Below are positions 8,832-19,530 of a DNA stretch of 64,000 nt, in pieces. Each line of letters starts with the position of its first letter. Within the stretch, counting starts at the first letter, position 1. The translations under genes were made by a program, and so were the position numbers. The notes under the pieces are model-generated. The model was not told where the DNA came from, made no database searches, and saw nothing but the letters and a program-made list of their open reading frames with translations. Location: contig NZ_RKKE01000003.1 of assembly GCF_003797125.1 (NCBI RefSeq), positions 1 to 64,000 of the forward strand, read 5' to 3'. Origin of the DNA: Shewanella frigidimarina. Its GTDB lineage: Bacteria; Pseudomonadota; Gammaproteobacteria; Enterobacterales; Shewanellaceae.

Positions 8832-10019
8832 TTAGCTATTGTTAACGAATTGAACTAGTCGACTCGCAAGATCTGCTTCATTTAACGCGTTAATTGGCCA
8901 TTCAATAGCATGTTGCATTAAAGACAAATTAACAGAATGTAATTGTTGCCAGTGCATTACTACTGCATTTGTATTCCCCTGGTTGAAGGCCAAATTCACC
9001 TCAGACCAAGTAGTAGCAATTTCTGGAGCAAGATTATCGCAGTAAATTTGCATAAAAGCTTGTAATTTTACCAAGTGATAATCATCTTCTTGAGGATAAA
9101 TGTGCCATATGAAGGGTTTTGCAGCCCATTGAGCACGTAAAAACGAATCTTCACCCCGCACAATATTAAAATCACAGCTCCATAGCAAGCGATCGAAACC
9201 ATTTTGATCGGTCATGGGTAATATATGTAGGGTTAAGTTACCTATTGTAAATTGTTGACCGGGTATCAAATCTTTAATGTCGCAGGGCAATATGCTCGTT
9301 AAGCTATGTAAACTACGTCCTTTAGGGATTAGAGCATGAATTGGGGTTTGAGATGCTTGCCATAATTCACACAACGCAGCTAAGGCTGGTGTTTCATAAC
9401 TAAAGATACTGATAACCGTGTCTTCGGCATTTATCCCTTGTAAACCCAGCTTTTTGAACAACGCTAATTTATGTGTAGAGTCAGCTTGCCATTCGTCTCG
9501 TTGATTAAATAATTCACGCTCACAGATAAGCCCGCCAGTCTTAGGGGTAAAACCTGGGAAGTAGAACCACTTTTTAACTCCACTAGGTTGTGAAGAGGGC
9601 AACCCATGGCAACCCTCTACCCAATTTTCAGCACTGAGGTATTCAAGGTTTAACCAAGTAGGCGCTTGAGAAAGAGGGGGTTGATGCAATTGATTTATTA
9701 TGGATTTTATTTGTGATGGTAATTCACAGGCAAATGCTTCAATAATGACGTTACCAGCAGTAAACTCTATATCTAATGGGTTATTCCATTGAAATATATT
9801 CACGCTATTGAATATTTGTTTCGACTTATGTGGATCTAGCATAGGTAAAATATGTGAGAAACTCAGCAAGTCATCGACCCATAAATTAATGGGGATGTCA
9901 TATTCTGCTACCAATTGCTTAGCCAAACGCCAGGTGACACCTATGTCGCCATAGTTATCGACCACAGTACAAAAGATATCCCAATGATGATGTAATGGGT
10001 TGGAATTATTGACTGACAT
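8832..10019 (-). CDS. earP: EF-P arginine rhamnosyltransferase EarP
   Basis: A 395-aa GT-B fold glycosyltransferase (formerly DUF2331) that transfers rhamnose from dTDP-rhamnose to the loop arginine of EF-P. WDIFCTVVDNYGDIGVTWRLA at the N-terminus carries the conserved aspartates, and RGEDSFLRAQWAAKPFIWHIYPQ near the C-terminus is the nucleotide-sugar signature. It is the first gene of an earP-efp operon. The ribosome binding site is weak (AAGTAACG). dTDP-rhamnose synthesis genes are not in the window. Confidence 0.95.
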   Translation of the reverse strand: MSVNNSNPLHHHWDIFCTVVDNYGDIGVTWRLAKQLVAEYDIPINLWVDDLLSFSHILPMLDPHKSKQIFNSVNIFQWNNPLDIEFTAGNVIIEAFACELPSQIKSIINQLHQPPLSQAPTWLNLEYLSAENWVEGCHGLPSSQPSGVKKWFYFPGFTPKTGGLICERELFNQRDEWQADSTHKLALFKKLGLQGINAEDTVISIFSYETPALAALCELWQASQTPIHALIPKGRSLHSLTSILPCDIKDLIPGQQFTIGNLTLHILPMTDQNGFDRLLWSCDFNIVRGEDSFLRAQWAAKPFIWHIYPQEDDYHLVKLQAFMQIYCDNLAPEIATTWSEVNLAFNQGNTNAVVMHWQQLHSVNLSLMQHAIEWPINALNEADLASRLVQFVNNS

Positions 10020-10057
10020 ATTAATCGTTACTTAACCGTTAACCTAAACTATAGGCA

Positions 10058-10083
10058 TAAAAAAGCGGCACTGAAGCCGCTTT
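10058..10083 (-). terminator. fldA terminator
   Basis: AAAGCGGC and GCCGCTTT form an 8-bp stem with a 6-nt loop. A-rich plus-strand sequence on the left gives a T tract on the minus strand, 30 bp after the fldA stop. Confidence 0.75.
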
Positions 10084-10112
10084 GATTCACAAATCTAACT
10101 TGATGATGTGGA

Positions 10113-10640
10113 TTAGTCTTCTAACTCAGCTAAACACATTTCTTCATAAATTTGCTTAACCCAGCCGTCAACACGTTCTTCGGTTAGCTCTGGCTGACGA
10201 TCTTCGTCAATCCCTAAACCGACAAAGTGCTTGTCGTCTGCCATGCCTTTAGAGGCTTCGAAGTTGTAGCTTTCAGATGGCCAATGGCCAATGATAATAC
10301 CGCCTCGAGCTTCAACAATGTCACGTACCATGCCCATCGCATCAAGGAAATATTCAGCATAATCTTCTTGGTCACCACAACCAAAAATAGCGACTAACTT
10401 ATCGGTAAAGTCGATTTGCTCAAGCTCTGGGAAAAAGTCGTCCCAATCACACTGTGCTTCGCCGTAATACCATGTTGGAATACCAAACATAAGCAAATCG
10501 TATTCAGCAATTTGCTCCTTGGTGCTCTTCGCGATGTCTTTAACATCAAGCATGCTTTTACCCAGTTTTTTCTGGATCATTTTGGCTACAGCTTCGGTGT
10601 TGCCAGTGTCGCTACCGAAAAAAAGACCTACAGTTGCCAT
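10113..10640 (-). CDS. fldA: Flavodoxin I
   Basis: A 175-aa long-chain flavodoxin, a soluble FMN electron carrier. The phosphate-binding loop FFGSDTGNTEAVAK is at the N-terminus, and the FMN-stacking regions PTWYYGEAQCDWDDF and FGCGDQEDYAEYFLDAMG are intact. The start ATG has AAGGA 6 nt upstream. It is the third gene of a DUF2788-ybfE-fldA operon; E. coli also has ybfE next to fldA. Confidence 0.96.
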   Translation of the reverse strand: MATVGLFFGSDTGNTEAVAKMIQKKLGKSMLDVKDIAKSTKEQIAEYDLLMFGIPTWYYGEAQCDWDDFFPELEQIDFTDKLVAIFGCGDQEDYAEYFLDAMGMVRDIVEARGGIIIGHWPSESYNFEASKGMADDKHFVGLGIDEDRQPELTEERVDGWVKQIYEEMCLAELED

Positions 10641-10690
10641 TGTCTATCCTTTAAATATCTAGTTCGCGTTGTGCGATGTTCTAAAAAGTC

Positions 10691-10963
10691 TCAGTTGTCG
10701 AGTTGCTGTTGCAGAATAAATTCGATTAACTGGCTACGGCTGATGTTACTGTTCAAAGCTTGTTGGTTCAAGGCATCATACAAATCTTGTGACACCTTTA
10801 GCTCTATTCGCTTTAAACCGTTAGCGCGATCACGCTGAATTTGGTTACGCTTATTGATCTTTAATTGCTGCTCCCGAGAAAGAGGGTTACTTCTCGGACG
10901 CCCACGGCGAGTTTCTGCGGCAAAAAGGTCAATAGTCGTTCTATCTGTTGTTTCTTTTGCCAT
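10691..10963 (-). CDS. ybfE: LexA-regulated protein YbfE homologue
   Basis: A 90-aa basic protein matching E. coli YbfE from its first residues (MAKETTDRTTIDLF) through GRPRSNPLSREQQLKINKRN. Its C-terminal half resembles a ribbon-helix-helix DNA-binding fold. I chose the ATG at 10963 because the match starts there and AAAGAG lies 5 nt upstream; a longer frame to 11056 runs into the DUF2788 gene. It sits between DUF2788 (8-bp gap) and fldA (50-bp gap). In E. coli the gene is LexA-controlled; I saw no clear LexA box here. Molecular function is unknown. Confidence 0.9.
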   Translation of the reverse strand: MAKETTDRTTIDLFAAETRRGRPRSNPLSREQQLKINKRNQIQRDRANGLKRIELKVSQDLYDALNQQALNSNISRSQLIEFILQQQLDN

Positions 10964-10971
10964 TGTACTCT

Positions 10972-11193
10972 TTAACCGATCCCAGAGCCTTCCCAGGTCA
11001 TCTGAATAATACCTTTTGCAATAAACCCGGCGCAGCCGAGAAATAACACTGCCCAAACAATATATCGACCAAATTTAGGGACTTCACCTTGTTTAAGCAC
11101 ATCATGGATAGCCATGCCGATAAAAAAGAATATCGATGCAAAAAACAAGTTTAAGCCTACAACTTCAATTTGTTCCATGTATTGGTTTAACAT
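10972..11193 (-). CDS. DUF2788 small membrane protein
   Basis: A 73-aa protein with two predicted membrane segments (about residues 10-30 and 44-64: LFFASIFFFIGMAIHDVL and YIVWAVLFLGCAGFIAKG). It matches my memory of the DUF2788 family, which sits upstream of ybfE-fldA in Shewanella and relatives. AAGG lies 8 nt before the start. It is the first gene of the operon. Its role is unknown; the link to fldA and ybfE is positional only. Confidence 0.8.
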   Translation of the reverse strand: MLNQYMEQIEVVGLNLFFASIFFFIGMAIHDVLKQGEVPKFGRYIVWAVLFLGCAGFIAKGIIQMTWEGSGIG

Positions 11194-11291
11194 ACTTCTA
11201 CCTTCGCTATTGAGTGTCTGGCGAAAAGAGGGCGCGAATATATCACATCACGATACAATCGGCTATGTTCAAAAAGGTAAATATTAAAAAT

Positions 11292-12065
11292 TTACCCTTG
11301 GTTTTGTTCAATAAACTCAGACACGATGCGATTAAATATCTCAGGTTTTTGTGCGTGTAACCAATGGCCTGTACCGTTCAATGTTTTTGCACTGGCTTGT
11401 GGAAATTGGCGCATGATTTCATCTCGATGCTCAGCAGTGACATAATTGGACTCACCGCCACGGATAAATAGTGCGGGTTTATCAAAATGATCGTTGCCGG
11501 TTAAAGGCAAATCCCAACCGATAATACGGTCGTAAGATTCGATTAGCCCAGTTAAATTCATTTTCCACTCAAAGCCGCTGTCGGTGCGTTGCAAATTCTT
11601 TAGTAAGAACTGAGATGTCGGCTCATCAATACCGGCGTTGATCAAATGTGCTAGGGCAGACTTTCGAGTTGTATCGCTGTTTAATACTAAACTGGTTAGG
11701 CCTGCAAACACGGTTTGATGTCTTGGGCTATACGCTACCGGTGCGATATCTGCAATCACTAAGCTTTTAATACGTTCGGGGTGTAAAAGTGCCATTGCCA
11801 TCGCAATTTTTCCGCCCATAGAATGGCCGACCACATGGGCTTGTTTGATGTGTAAATCATCGAGTACATCAATCATGGCATCAGCAAGTTGGGGGTAATC
11901 CATGTTGTCCCAATGCTCGCTTAACCCATGATTAGGCACATCAACCCGTATGACTTGATGTTGCTGCTGAAGCACACTGCCGAGATTTTTTAGATTATCA
12001 AGATTGCCAAAAAGCCCATGAATAAGTAGGACAGCTTCACCTTGACCAGAAGATACATAATGCAT
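11292..12065 (-). CDS. ybfF: Alpha/beta hydrolase YbfF
   Basis: A 257-aa alpha/beta-hydrolase fold esterase resembling E. coli YbfF. LLIHGLFGNLDNL forms the oxyanion region, GHSMGGK the nucleophile elbow (serine about residue 83), and GTGHWLHAQKPE carries the catalytic histidine. No signal peptide is visible, so it should be cytosolic. There is no strong Shine-Dalgarno before the ATG. It is divergent from seqA with about 300 bp between them. The natural substrate is not established; YbfF hydrolyses short acyl esters in vitro. Confidence 0.9.
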   Translation of the reverse strand: MHYVSSGQGEAVLLIHGLFGNLDNLKNLGSVLQQQHQVIRVDVPNHGLSEHWDNMDYPQLADAMIDVLDDLHIKQAHVVGHSMGGKIAMAMALLHPERIKSLVIADIAPVAYSPRHQTVFAGLTSLVLNSDTTRKSALAHLINAGIDEPTSQFLLKNLQRTDSGFEWKMNLTGLIESYDRIIGWDLPLTGNDHFDKPALFIRGGESNYVTAEHRDEIMRQFPQASAKTLNGTGHWLHAQKPEIFNRIVSEFIEQNQG

Positions 12066-12239
12066 AACGCAACAAACTCATTGGAACAATTAATGTGGAA
12101 GATTCTGCTGCAATGCGTCAGTCAAATCAAGTTTTGCAGACTCTCGCCGCCATAGTTGCTGATATTTTAAACTGCTTTTAATAAAAACTTGGTAATATCG
12201 TCCATTTAATGATTTTGCCACTTTATTAGTAGGTTAAGC

Positions 12240-12363
12240 ATGGCTTACACTGAAGCAATATTTTTTTGATCGCATTAATGCTAATTTGATCTGCGATCCC
12301 GACTTACCTGATGCCAATTTAATCTTGGCTACAGTAATGACAAGACTGATAGAAAAAGGATGA
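12240..12363 (+). pseudogene. Small ORF abutting seqA, split by a +1 frame change
   Basis: The ATG at 12240 (TAGG 7 nt upstream) opens nine codons (MAYTEAIFF) and stops at TGA 12267-12269 inside a T7 run. The +1 frame continues without interruption to a TGA at 12361-12363, reading FDRINANLICDPDLPDANL and ending TRLIEKG, which has protein-like composition. The seqA ATG follows 5 nt later. Removing one G at 12255 would fuse the parts as MAYTEQYFFDRINANL, so it may be a frameshifted gene or a sequencing error. A real +1 slip at TTT TGA, as in prfB, is the alternative. I do not recognise the product (about 40 aa). Confidence 0.4.
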
Positions 12364-12368
12364 CTCTG

Positions 12369-12995
12369 ATGAAATACATTGAAATTGACGAAGAACTTTA
12401 TCGCTTTATTGCCAGTAAAACTGAACGCATCGGCGAAAGCGCTTCCGATATTTTGCGTCGTTTATTGAACTTGTCAGTCGAAAATGTCGATGTAAGCTTA
12501 CCGACAGACATTAGTCACCCAAGTTTAGAATCGCAATCGCCAGTGAATCGTCATCCCGTTTTTGATCAAGCCAAAGCGGCTGTAGAAAAAGTCATCGCTG
12601 ATCAAAATAGCGCAAATAAGCATTATCCTGTAGATGAAGACATTGCAACGTCAACCAGTAATGATTTTGATGCCATGGTTAGCGAGCACTTATTGAGCCA
12701 ACAGAAAGGTGCCGTCGGGCGTTTTATGTATTTATTATCCAGTCTTGAATCCACTGCTGGCAGTGATTTTGACAAAGTGCTTAATGTTCAAGGCAAAGGA
12801 CGTTTGTATTTTGCCCGTTCTAAACAGGCTTTATTAAATTCAAGTAAATCTTCTAATCCAAAAGAAATCGCGTCAAGTGGATTTTGGGTCACCACCAATA
12901 ACAATACCGCCAAAAAACAAACCATCTTAACTGAGGTATTGGAACATTTAGGTTGTGACAGTGAAAGAGCGAAGAGCATCGCCGAACACATTTAA
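12369..12995 (+). CDS. seqA: Replication initiation regulator SeqA
   Basis: A 208-aa negative regulator of replication initiation that binds hemimethylated GATC sites and sequesters oriC. The N-terminal oligomerisation domain (MKYIEIDEELYRFIASKTER) and the C-terminal DNA-binding domain (GRFMYLLSSLESTAGSDFDK, GRLYFARSKQALLNSS, GFWVTTNNNTAKK) are both complete, joined by a longer linker than in E. coli. The ATG at 12369 has AAGGA 8 nt upstream and fits the family start. The gene is followed by pgm, as in E. coli. Confidence 0.97.
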   Translation: MKYIEIDEELYRFIASKTERIGESASDILRRLLNLSVENVDVSLPTDISHPSLESQSPVNRHPVFDQAKAAVEKVIADQNSANKHYPVDEDIATSTSNDFDAMVSEHLLSQQKGAVGRFMYLLSSLESTAGSDFDKVLNVQGKGRLYFARSKQALLNSSKSSNPKEIASSGFWVTTNNNTAKKQTILTEVLEHLGCDSERAKSIAEHI

Positions 12996-13049
12996 CTTTT
13001 GAGTTTTGTCGAAAATTCCATTTTCATTTTACTAACTAGGAGACCATTC

Positions 13050-14693
13050 GTGGCCATTCATCAACGCGCAGGACAGCAAGCTTTACAAACGGATTTAGTG
13101 AATATTCCTAAATTGATGAGTCATTATTATCGCATTATTCCCAATGTGGAAGACGTGCAACAAAAAGTGACATTTGGTACATCGGGTCATCGAGGCAGTG
13201 CGTTTTTATCCAGTTTCAATCAAAATCACATTTGGGCCATTACCCAAGCTGTAGTCGATTATCGCCATTCAGCCAATATTAGCGGGCCAATGATTGTGGG
13301 GTTTGACACCCATGCTTTGTCTTATGCAGCATTTATGTCTGTGGTCGAAGTATTAACGGCTAACCAAGTTAAAATGTTAATTCAACAGCATGATGGTTTT
13401 ACTCCAACACCAGTAGTGTCTCAAGCGATTGTTCGTGCAAACTCCTCAGCACCTGCTGCGTTAATCGATGGGTTAATTATTACTCCTTCGCACAATCCTC
13501 CACAAGATGGTGGCATTAAGTACAATCCACCTCATGGTGGCCCAGCTGAAGGTGAAATTACTAAACTCATCGAAACCAAAGCCAATGAATATTTAGCCAA
13601 TCAGCTTTCAGGGGTTAAAAAAGTCAATTATGGCGTAGCGGTTAAGTCGGGTTGGATTGATGAAGTCGATTTTATTGCACCTTATGTTGAATCTCTTGCT
13701 GAAGTCATTGATATGGATGCCATTAAAAAAGCCAATATTCGTATAGGTGTCGATCCTCTGGGTGGTTCAGGTATTTATTACTGGGAAAAAATTGCCGCTA
13801 AATATGGTGTTGATATTACCTTAGTCAATGACAAAGTTGATCCCACATTTGGTTTTATGCCATTAGATAAAGACGGCAAAATTCGTATGGATTGCTCGTC
13901 TCCTTATGCAATGGCAGGTTTGTTAGCGTACAGCGAAGATTATGATTTGTGCGTCGGTAATGACCCGGATTATGACCGTCACGGTATTGTTTGCCCAGGC
14001 TTTGGGCTGATGAACCCTAATCATTATTTGGCAGTAGCGATAGAGTATTTAATGACTCATCGTCCGCAATGGTCTGAGTCACTGGCTGTGGGTAAAACCT
14101 TAGTATCGAGTGCAATGATTGATCGTGTGTGTAACGCCTTAGGTCGACAATGCTTAGAAGTGCCTGTGGGCTTTAAATGGTTTGTTGCTGGTTTAGCAAA
14201 TAGCACGATTGCTTTTGGTGGCGAAGAAAGTGCTGGTGCAGCGTTTTTAAAACGTGACGGCAGTACCTGGTGTACTGATAAAGACGGCTTTATTTTAGCA
14301 TTACTAGCGGCTGAGATTTTAGCCGTAACAGGCAAAACACCTGCACAACGCTATAAAGAGTTAACCGATCAATTTGGTGAAAGTTTTTACACTCGTATCG
14401 ATAGTCCAATTAGTCTTAAGAAAAAAGCTAAGTTTGAACAGTTAAATCGTGACAGCTTTACCGACACAGAATTAGCGGGTGAGGCGATTACAGCAATATT
14501 AAGTCATGCACCAGGTAATAATGCTGCGATAGGTGGTATTAAAGTGACCACTGAGAATGGCTGGTTTGCTGCGCGTCCATCGGGTACTGAAGCCTTATTT
14601 AAAATCTATGCTGAAAGCTTTATTAGTCAGCAACATTTGGATGAGATTATTGCTCAAGCGCAGACAATGATTGATGGAGCATTAAAAAATTAA
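13050..14693 (+). CDS. pgm: Phosphoglucomutase (alpha-D-glucose)
   Basis: A 547-aa phosphoglucomutase interconverting glucose 1-phosphate and glucose 6-phosphate. The phosphoserine loop is LIITPSHNPPQDGGIKYNPP, the metal loop VGNDPDYDRHG, and the sugar-binding loop GGEESAGA; RPSGTEALFKIYAESF is the phosphate site. I chose the GTG at 13050 because AGGAGA lies 7 nt upstream and the length then equals E. coli Pgm (546 aa). The gene lies 54 bp after seqA in a seqA-pgm operon and ends at a strong terminator. Confidence 0.96.
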   Translation: MAIHQRAGQQALQTDLVNIPKLMSHYYRIIPNVEDVQQKVTFGTSGHRGSAFLSSFNQNHIWAITQAVVDYRHSANISGPMIVGFDTHALSYAAFMSVVEVLTANQVKMLIQQHDGFTPTPVVSQAIVRANSSAPAALIDGLIITPSHNPPQDGGIKYNPPHGGPAEGEITKLIETKANEYLANQLSGVKKVNYGVAVKSGWIDEVDFIAPYVESLAEVIDMDAIKKANIRIGVDPLGGSGIYYWEKIAAKYGVDITLVNDKVDPTFGFMPLDKDGKIRMDCSSPYAMAGLLAYSEDYDLCVGNDPDYDRHGIVCPGFGLMNPNHYLAVAIEYLMTHRPQWSESLAVGKTLVSSAMIDRVCNALGRQCLEVPVGFKWFVAGLANSTIAFGGEESAGAAFLKRDGSTWCTDKDGFILALLAAEILAVTGKTPAQRYKELTDQFGESFYTRIDSPISLKKKAKFEQLNRDSFTDTELAGEAITAILSHAPGNNAAIGGIKVTTENGWFAARPSGTEALFKIYAESFISQQHLDEIIAQAQTMIDGALKN

Positions 14694-14726
14694 TTATTGA
14701 TCAAATCTGATTAAATTAAAGTTTAC

Positions 14727-14757
14727 AAAAAAGCACTGATTATTCAGTGTTTTTTTG
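14727..14757 (+). terminator. pgm terminator
   Basis: AAAAAAGCACTGA and TCAGTG followed by seven T form a hairpin with a 4-nt loop, 33 bp after the pgm stop. Confidence 0.85.
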
Positions 14758-15343
14758 TTTCGAAAAGAAATAGAGTTGCCATCACATTGATAGAAATAGC
14801 TATAGTAATGGAGTTGCTTTACACCTTTTATATACATTACTTTTAATAAGAAAAGACTGCTGTGGACATGTTAGGTTTGTCCATTTTTGCTATTAACAAG
14901 TAAGCGGAGTAGTTCTAAAAATTACTTATGAAGTAACCATAAAACGCTATATTTAATATTTGCTGTTATCGACTTACAAAAGTTATCGTAATATTAATTC
15001 TGATTTTCGAATATGTATATCACAAACTACCTAAATTTTTATTTTATCAATCATATTGTCTTCTTATTGATAGAATTTCTGTGAGTTGAAGGGTAAATTT
15101 TACAAACGGTGCATTTCTTGCAGAAAGTTATATTAGATAATGCGCTAATTTTGTTTGTTAATTGTTTATATCTCAGTCTGTGTATATTTGTGAACTATGT
15201 ATTAACAATCAGATGTAGCTAATTTGAGTCAAGTGTTCAAAATGAGAAAATTTGTTAATTTATTTTCTCATTTTAAGAATTCTTAATTACCGATGTAACA
15301 AAAATACATCAGCTCATCGTGCTAATTAACTGAGAAAACAGCA
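14758..15343. other. AT-rich non-coding region upstream of chemoreceptor
   Basis: About 590 bp without a plausible gene. The only clear structure is a 13-bp inverted repeat, AAAATGAGAAAAT (15239-15251) and ATTTTCTCATTTT (15262-15274), 70 bp before the chemoreceptor start. It may be an operator. Confidence 0.5.
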
Positions 15344-16990
15344 ATGAATACTATTAATTCTTTATTTCGACGAATAAAAATTTCAAGTCGGTTATTACTA
15401 ATGCTCTGTATTGCAGGTCTTGCTACTATCGTTATGTTCTTGTTTTCACTAAATAATATGGATAACTTATTGCATAAAGAGAAGCAGCAAAAGTTAATCG
15501 CATTAGTGGACGTTGCTGAAGCGATTGTGACTCAATACTACACTCTTTCTCAAAATGGCGTCATGTCTGAGGAAGATGCCAAATCAGCGGCATTAGGGGC
15601 GTTAAATGACATACGCTATGAGGGTAAAGAGTATTATTTGACCCAAAGTATTGAAGGCGTGATGTTACAGCATCCATTTGCGGCCAAAATTGTTGGTGTC
15701 AATGTAATAAACATGAAAGATCCTACTGGGCTTTTGATAACAAAAGAATTTATAAAACAATCTGCTAATAATAAATATGGCACTGTGTACTACATGTGGA
15801 ATAAACCGAATGAAAAAGTGTCTAGTCCTAAAGTATCAATTGTAAAACGCTTTGAGCCTTGGGGGTGGATGATTGGAACCGGTATTTTTATCGATGATAT
15901 TGAACAAGATAAACTTGCTTTTTCGAAGGAATATCTACTTGTAACTATTATCGTTGGTTTGCCAGTATTATTGTTACTTATCATCATTTCAAGAAGTATC
16001 ACCGTTCCCTTACAACAAACCATATCTGCTTTTGAAAACATTGCTCGAGGCGAGGGGGATTTAACCTTGCGCTTGTCAGAATCAGGGAATGATGAACTAA
16101 AACAGTTTGCTGGTTATTTTAATATTTTTGTGACTAAAATTCAGACATTAGTGAAAGAGGTCTCAAAATCTGGGGCTCATAGCCGTGACCTTGCCTTAGC
16201 GTTAGAAAATATCTCCTCCGAAGCGAATACGATAACGCATAATATGCAACGTGAAACCGAAAGCGCAGCAACGGCGATTCATGAAATGTCTATGGCTGCT
16301 TCTGAGGTTGCAGCTAATGCACAAAATGCAGCGGATAGTGCAAATATTGCTAATGATGAAGCTGATAAAACTAACAGTGTAGTAGATTTAGCAGTAGTGA
16401 AAATCAATGGTTTATCTGAAGAGCTGTTAATCACCACCGATGCTGCGGAAGAGTTACAAACTAACTTTGCAAAAATAGGTACTATTTTAGACGTTATCAT
16501 TAGTATTGCTGCACAAACTAATCTACTTGCTTTGAATGCTGCGATTGAAGCCGCCAGAGCTGGTGACGCTGGTAGAGGATTCTCTGTTGTTGCTGATGAG
16601 GTACGTTCTTTAGCGAGTAGAACACATGAATCTACTCAGCAGATCGACAGCATAATTGATGAGTTAAGAGAATCAGTTGAAAGTGTTAATACCTCCGTTG
16701 TTCGTGCCAGAACTCAATCATCAGAATCTGTAACGGAAACAATTAAAGTGGCAGATGCATTGGGTGTTATTAAGTCATCAATTAATCAGATATTAGAGAT
16801 GAATATTCATATTGCTTCAGCGACAGAGCAACAGAGTGCTGTGATAACTGAATTGAATATTAATGTTACTCGCATTAGCGATATATCTGTTGATAATCTG
16901 AAGAAAAGTGATGAGATTTTTTCAACAAGTGAAAAAATTAAAAATGGCTATAAAGATTTAGACTTACTCATTTCGACATTTAAAGTGTAA
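15344..16990 (+). CDS. Methyl-accepting chemotaxis protein with single Cache domain
   Basis: A 548-aa inner-membrane chemoreceptor. A first membrane segment (about 18-37) is followed by a periplasmic single-Cache domain (about 40-190; GKEYYLTQ and [17 protein letters not shown] are typical sCache_2 signatures). A second membrane segment (about 197-216) leads to a HAMP domain with [11 protein letters not shown] and a methylation and signalling helix bundle. The hairpin tip [20 protein letters not shown] and [12 protein letters not shown] is canonical. Cache domains of this type often sense small carboxylates, but the ligand is not deducible. There is no CheB/CheR-binding C-terminal pentapeptide. 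It is monocistronic. Confidence 0.93.
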   Translation: MNTINSLFRRIKISSRLLLMLCIAGLATIVMFLFSLNNMDNLLHKEKQQKLIALVDVAEAIVTQYYTLSQNGVMSEEDAKSAALGALNDIRYEGKEYYLTQSIEGVMLQHPFAAKIVGVNVINMKDPTGLLITKEFIKQSANNKYGTVYYMWNKPNEKVSSPKVSIVKRFEPWGWMIGTGIFIDDIEQDKLAFSKEYLLVTIIVGLPVLLLLIIISRSITVPLQQTISAFENIARGEGDLTLRLSESGNDELKQFAGYFNIFVTKIQTLVKEVSKSGAHSRDLALALENISSEANTITHNMQRETESAATAIHEMSMAASEVAANAQNAADSANIANDEADKTNSVVDLAVVKINGLSEELLITTDAAEELQTNFAKIGTILDVIISIAAQTNLLALNAAIEAARAGDAGRGFSVVADEVRSLASRTHESTQQIDSIIDELRESVESVNTSVVRARTQSSESVTETIKVADALGVIKSSINQILEMNIHIASATEQQSAVITELNINVTRISDISVDNLKKSDEIFSTSEKIKNGYKDLDLLISTFKV

Positions 16991-17063
16991 CAGCTAACTA
17001 AATGACTAAGGTTATTAACAAACCTGATATTGGCTTTGTTACATGATAAACAATCTAAATAGA

Positions 17064-17092
17064 AAGCCGTGACAATTAAAATGTCACGGCTT
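17064..17092. terminator. Terminator shared by chemoreceptor gene and katG
   Basis: AAGCCGTGACA and TGTCACGGCTT form an 11-bp stem with a 7-nt loop, centred between the two convergent genes. Confidence 0.75.
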
Positions 17093-17117
17093 ATATGTGG
17101 TTAATTTGCTTTAGTCC

Positions 17118-19346
<2,229 letters not shown>

Positions 19347-19530
19347 TCACTGGATTGAGTTAACAGGCTAACTGACTGTGACTATGAATGAAAGCGATTT
19401 TTATTGGTCCAGCTAATCGGTTTTATTGATGAGTAAGATTAGTCACTTTAGCATTAAGGTTCGTTCAATAATAGAACAATTGTTGATAGAGATTAGGCCA
19501 AAAGTTTAGTATTAGACATGATCCAAGTCA

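Noticed and set aside
10964..11056. 31-residue N-terminal extension of YbfE
   Set aside because: The extension overlaps the DUF2788 gene and is not in E. coli YbfE, whose match begins at the ATG at 10963.
12999..13049. Upstream start for phosphoglucomutase
   Set aside because: The added 17 residues are hydrophobic and unlike the family; GTG at 13050 has a good ribosome binding site and gives the usual length.
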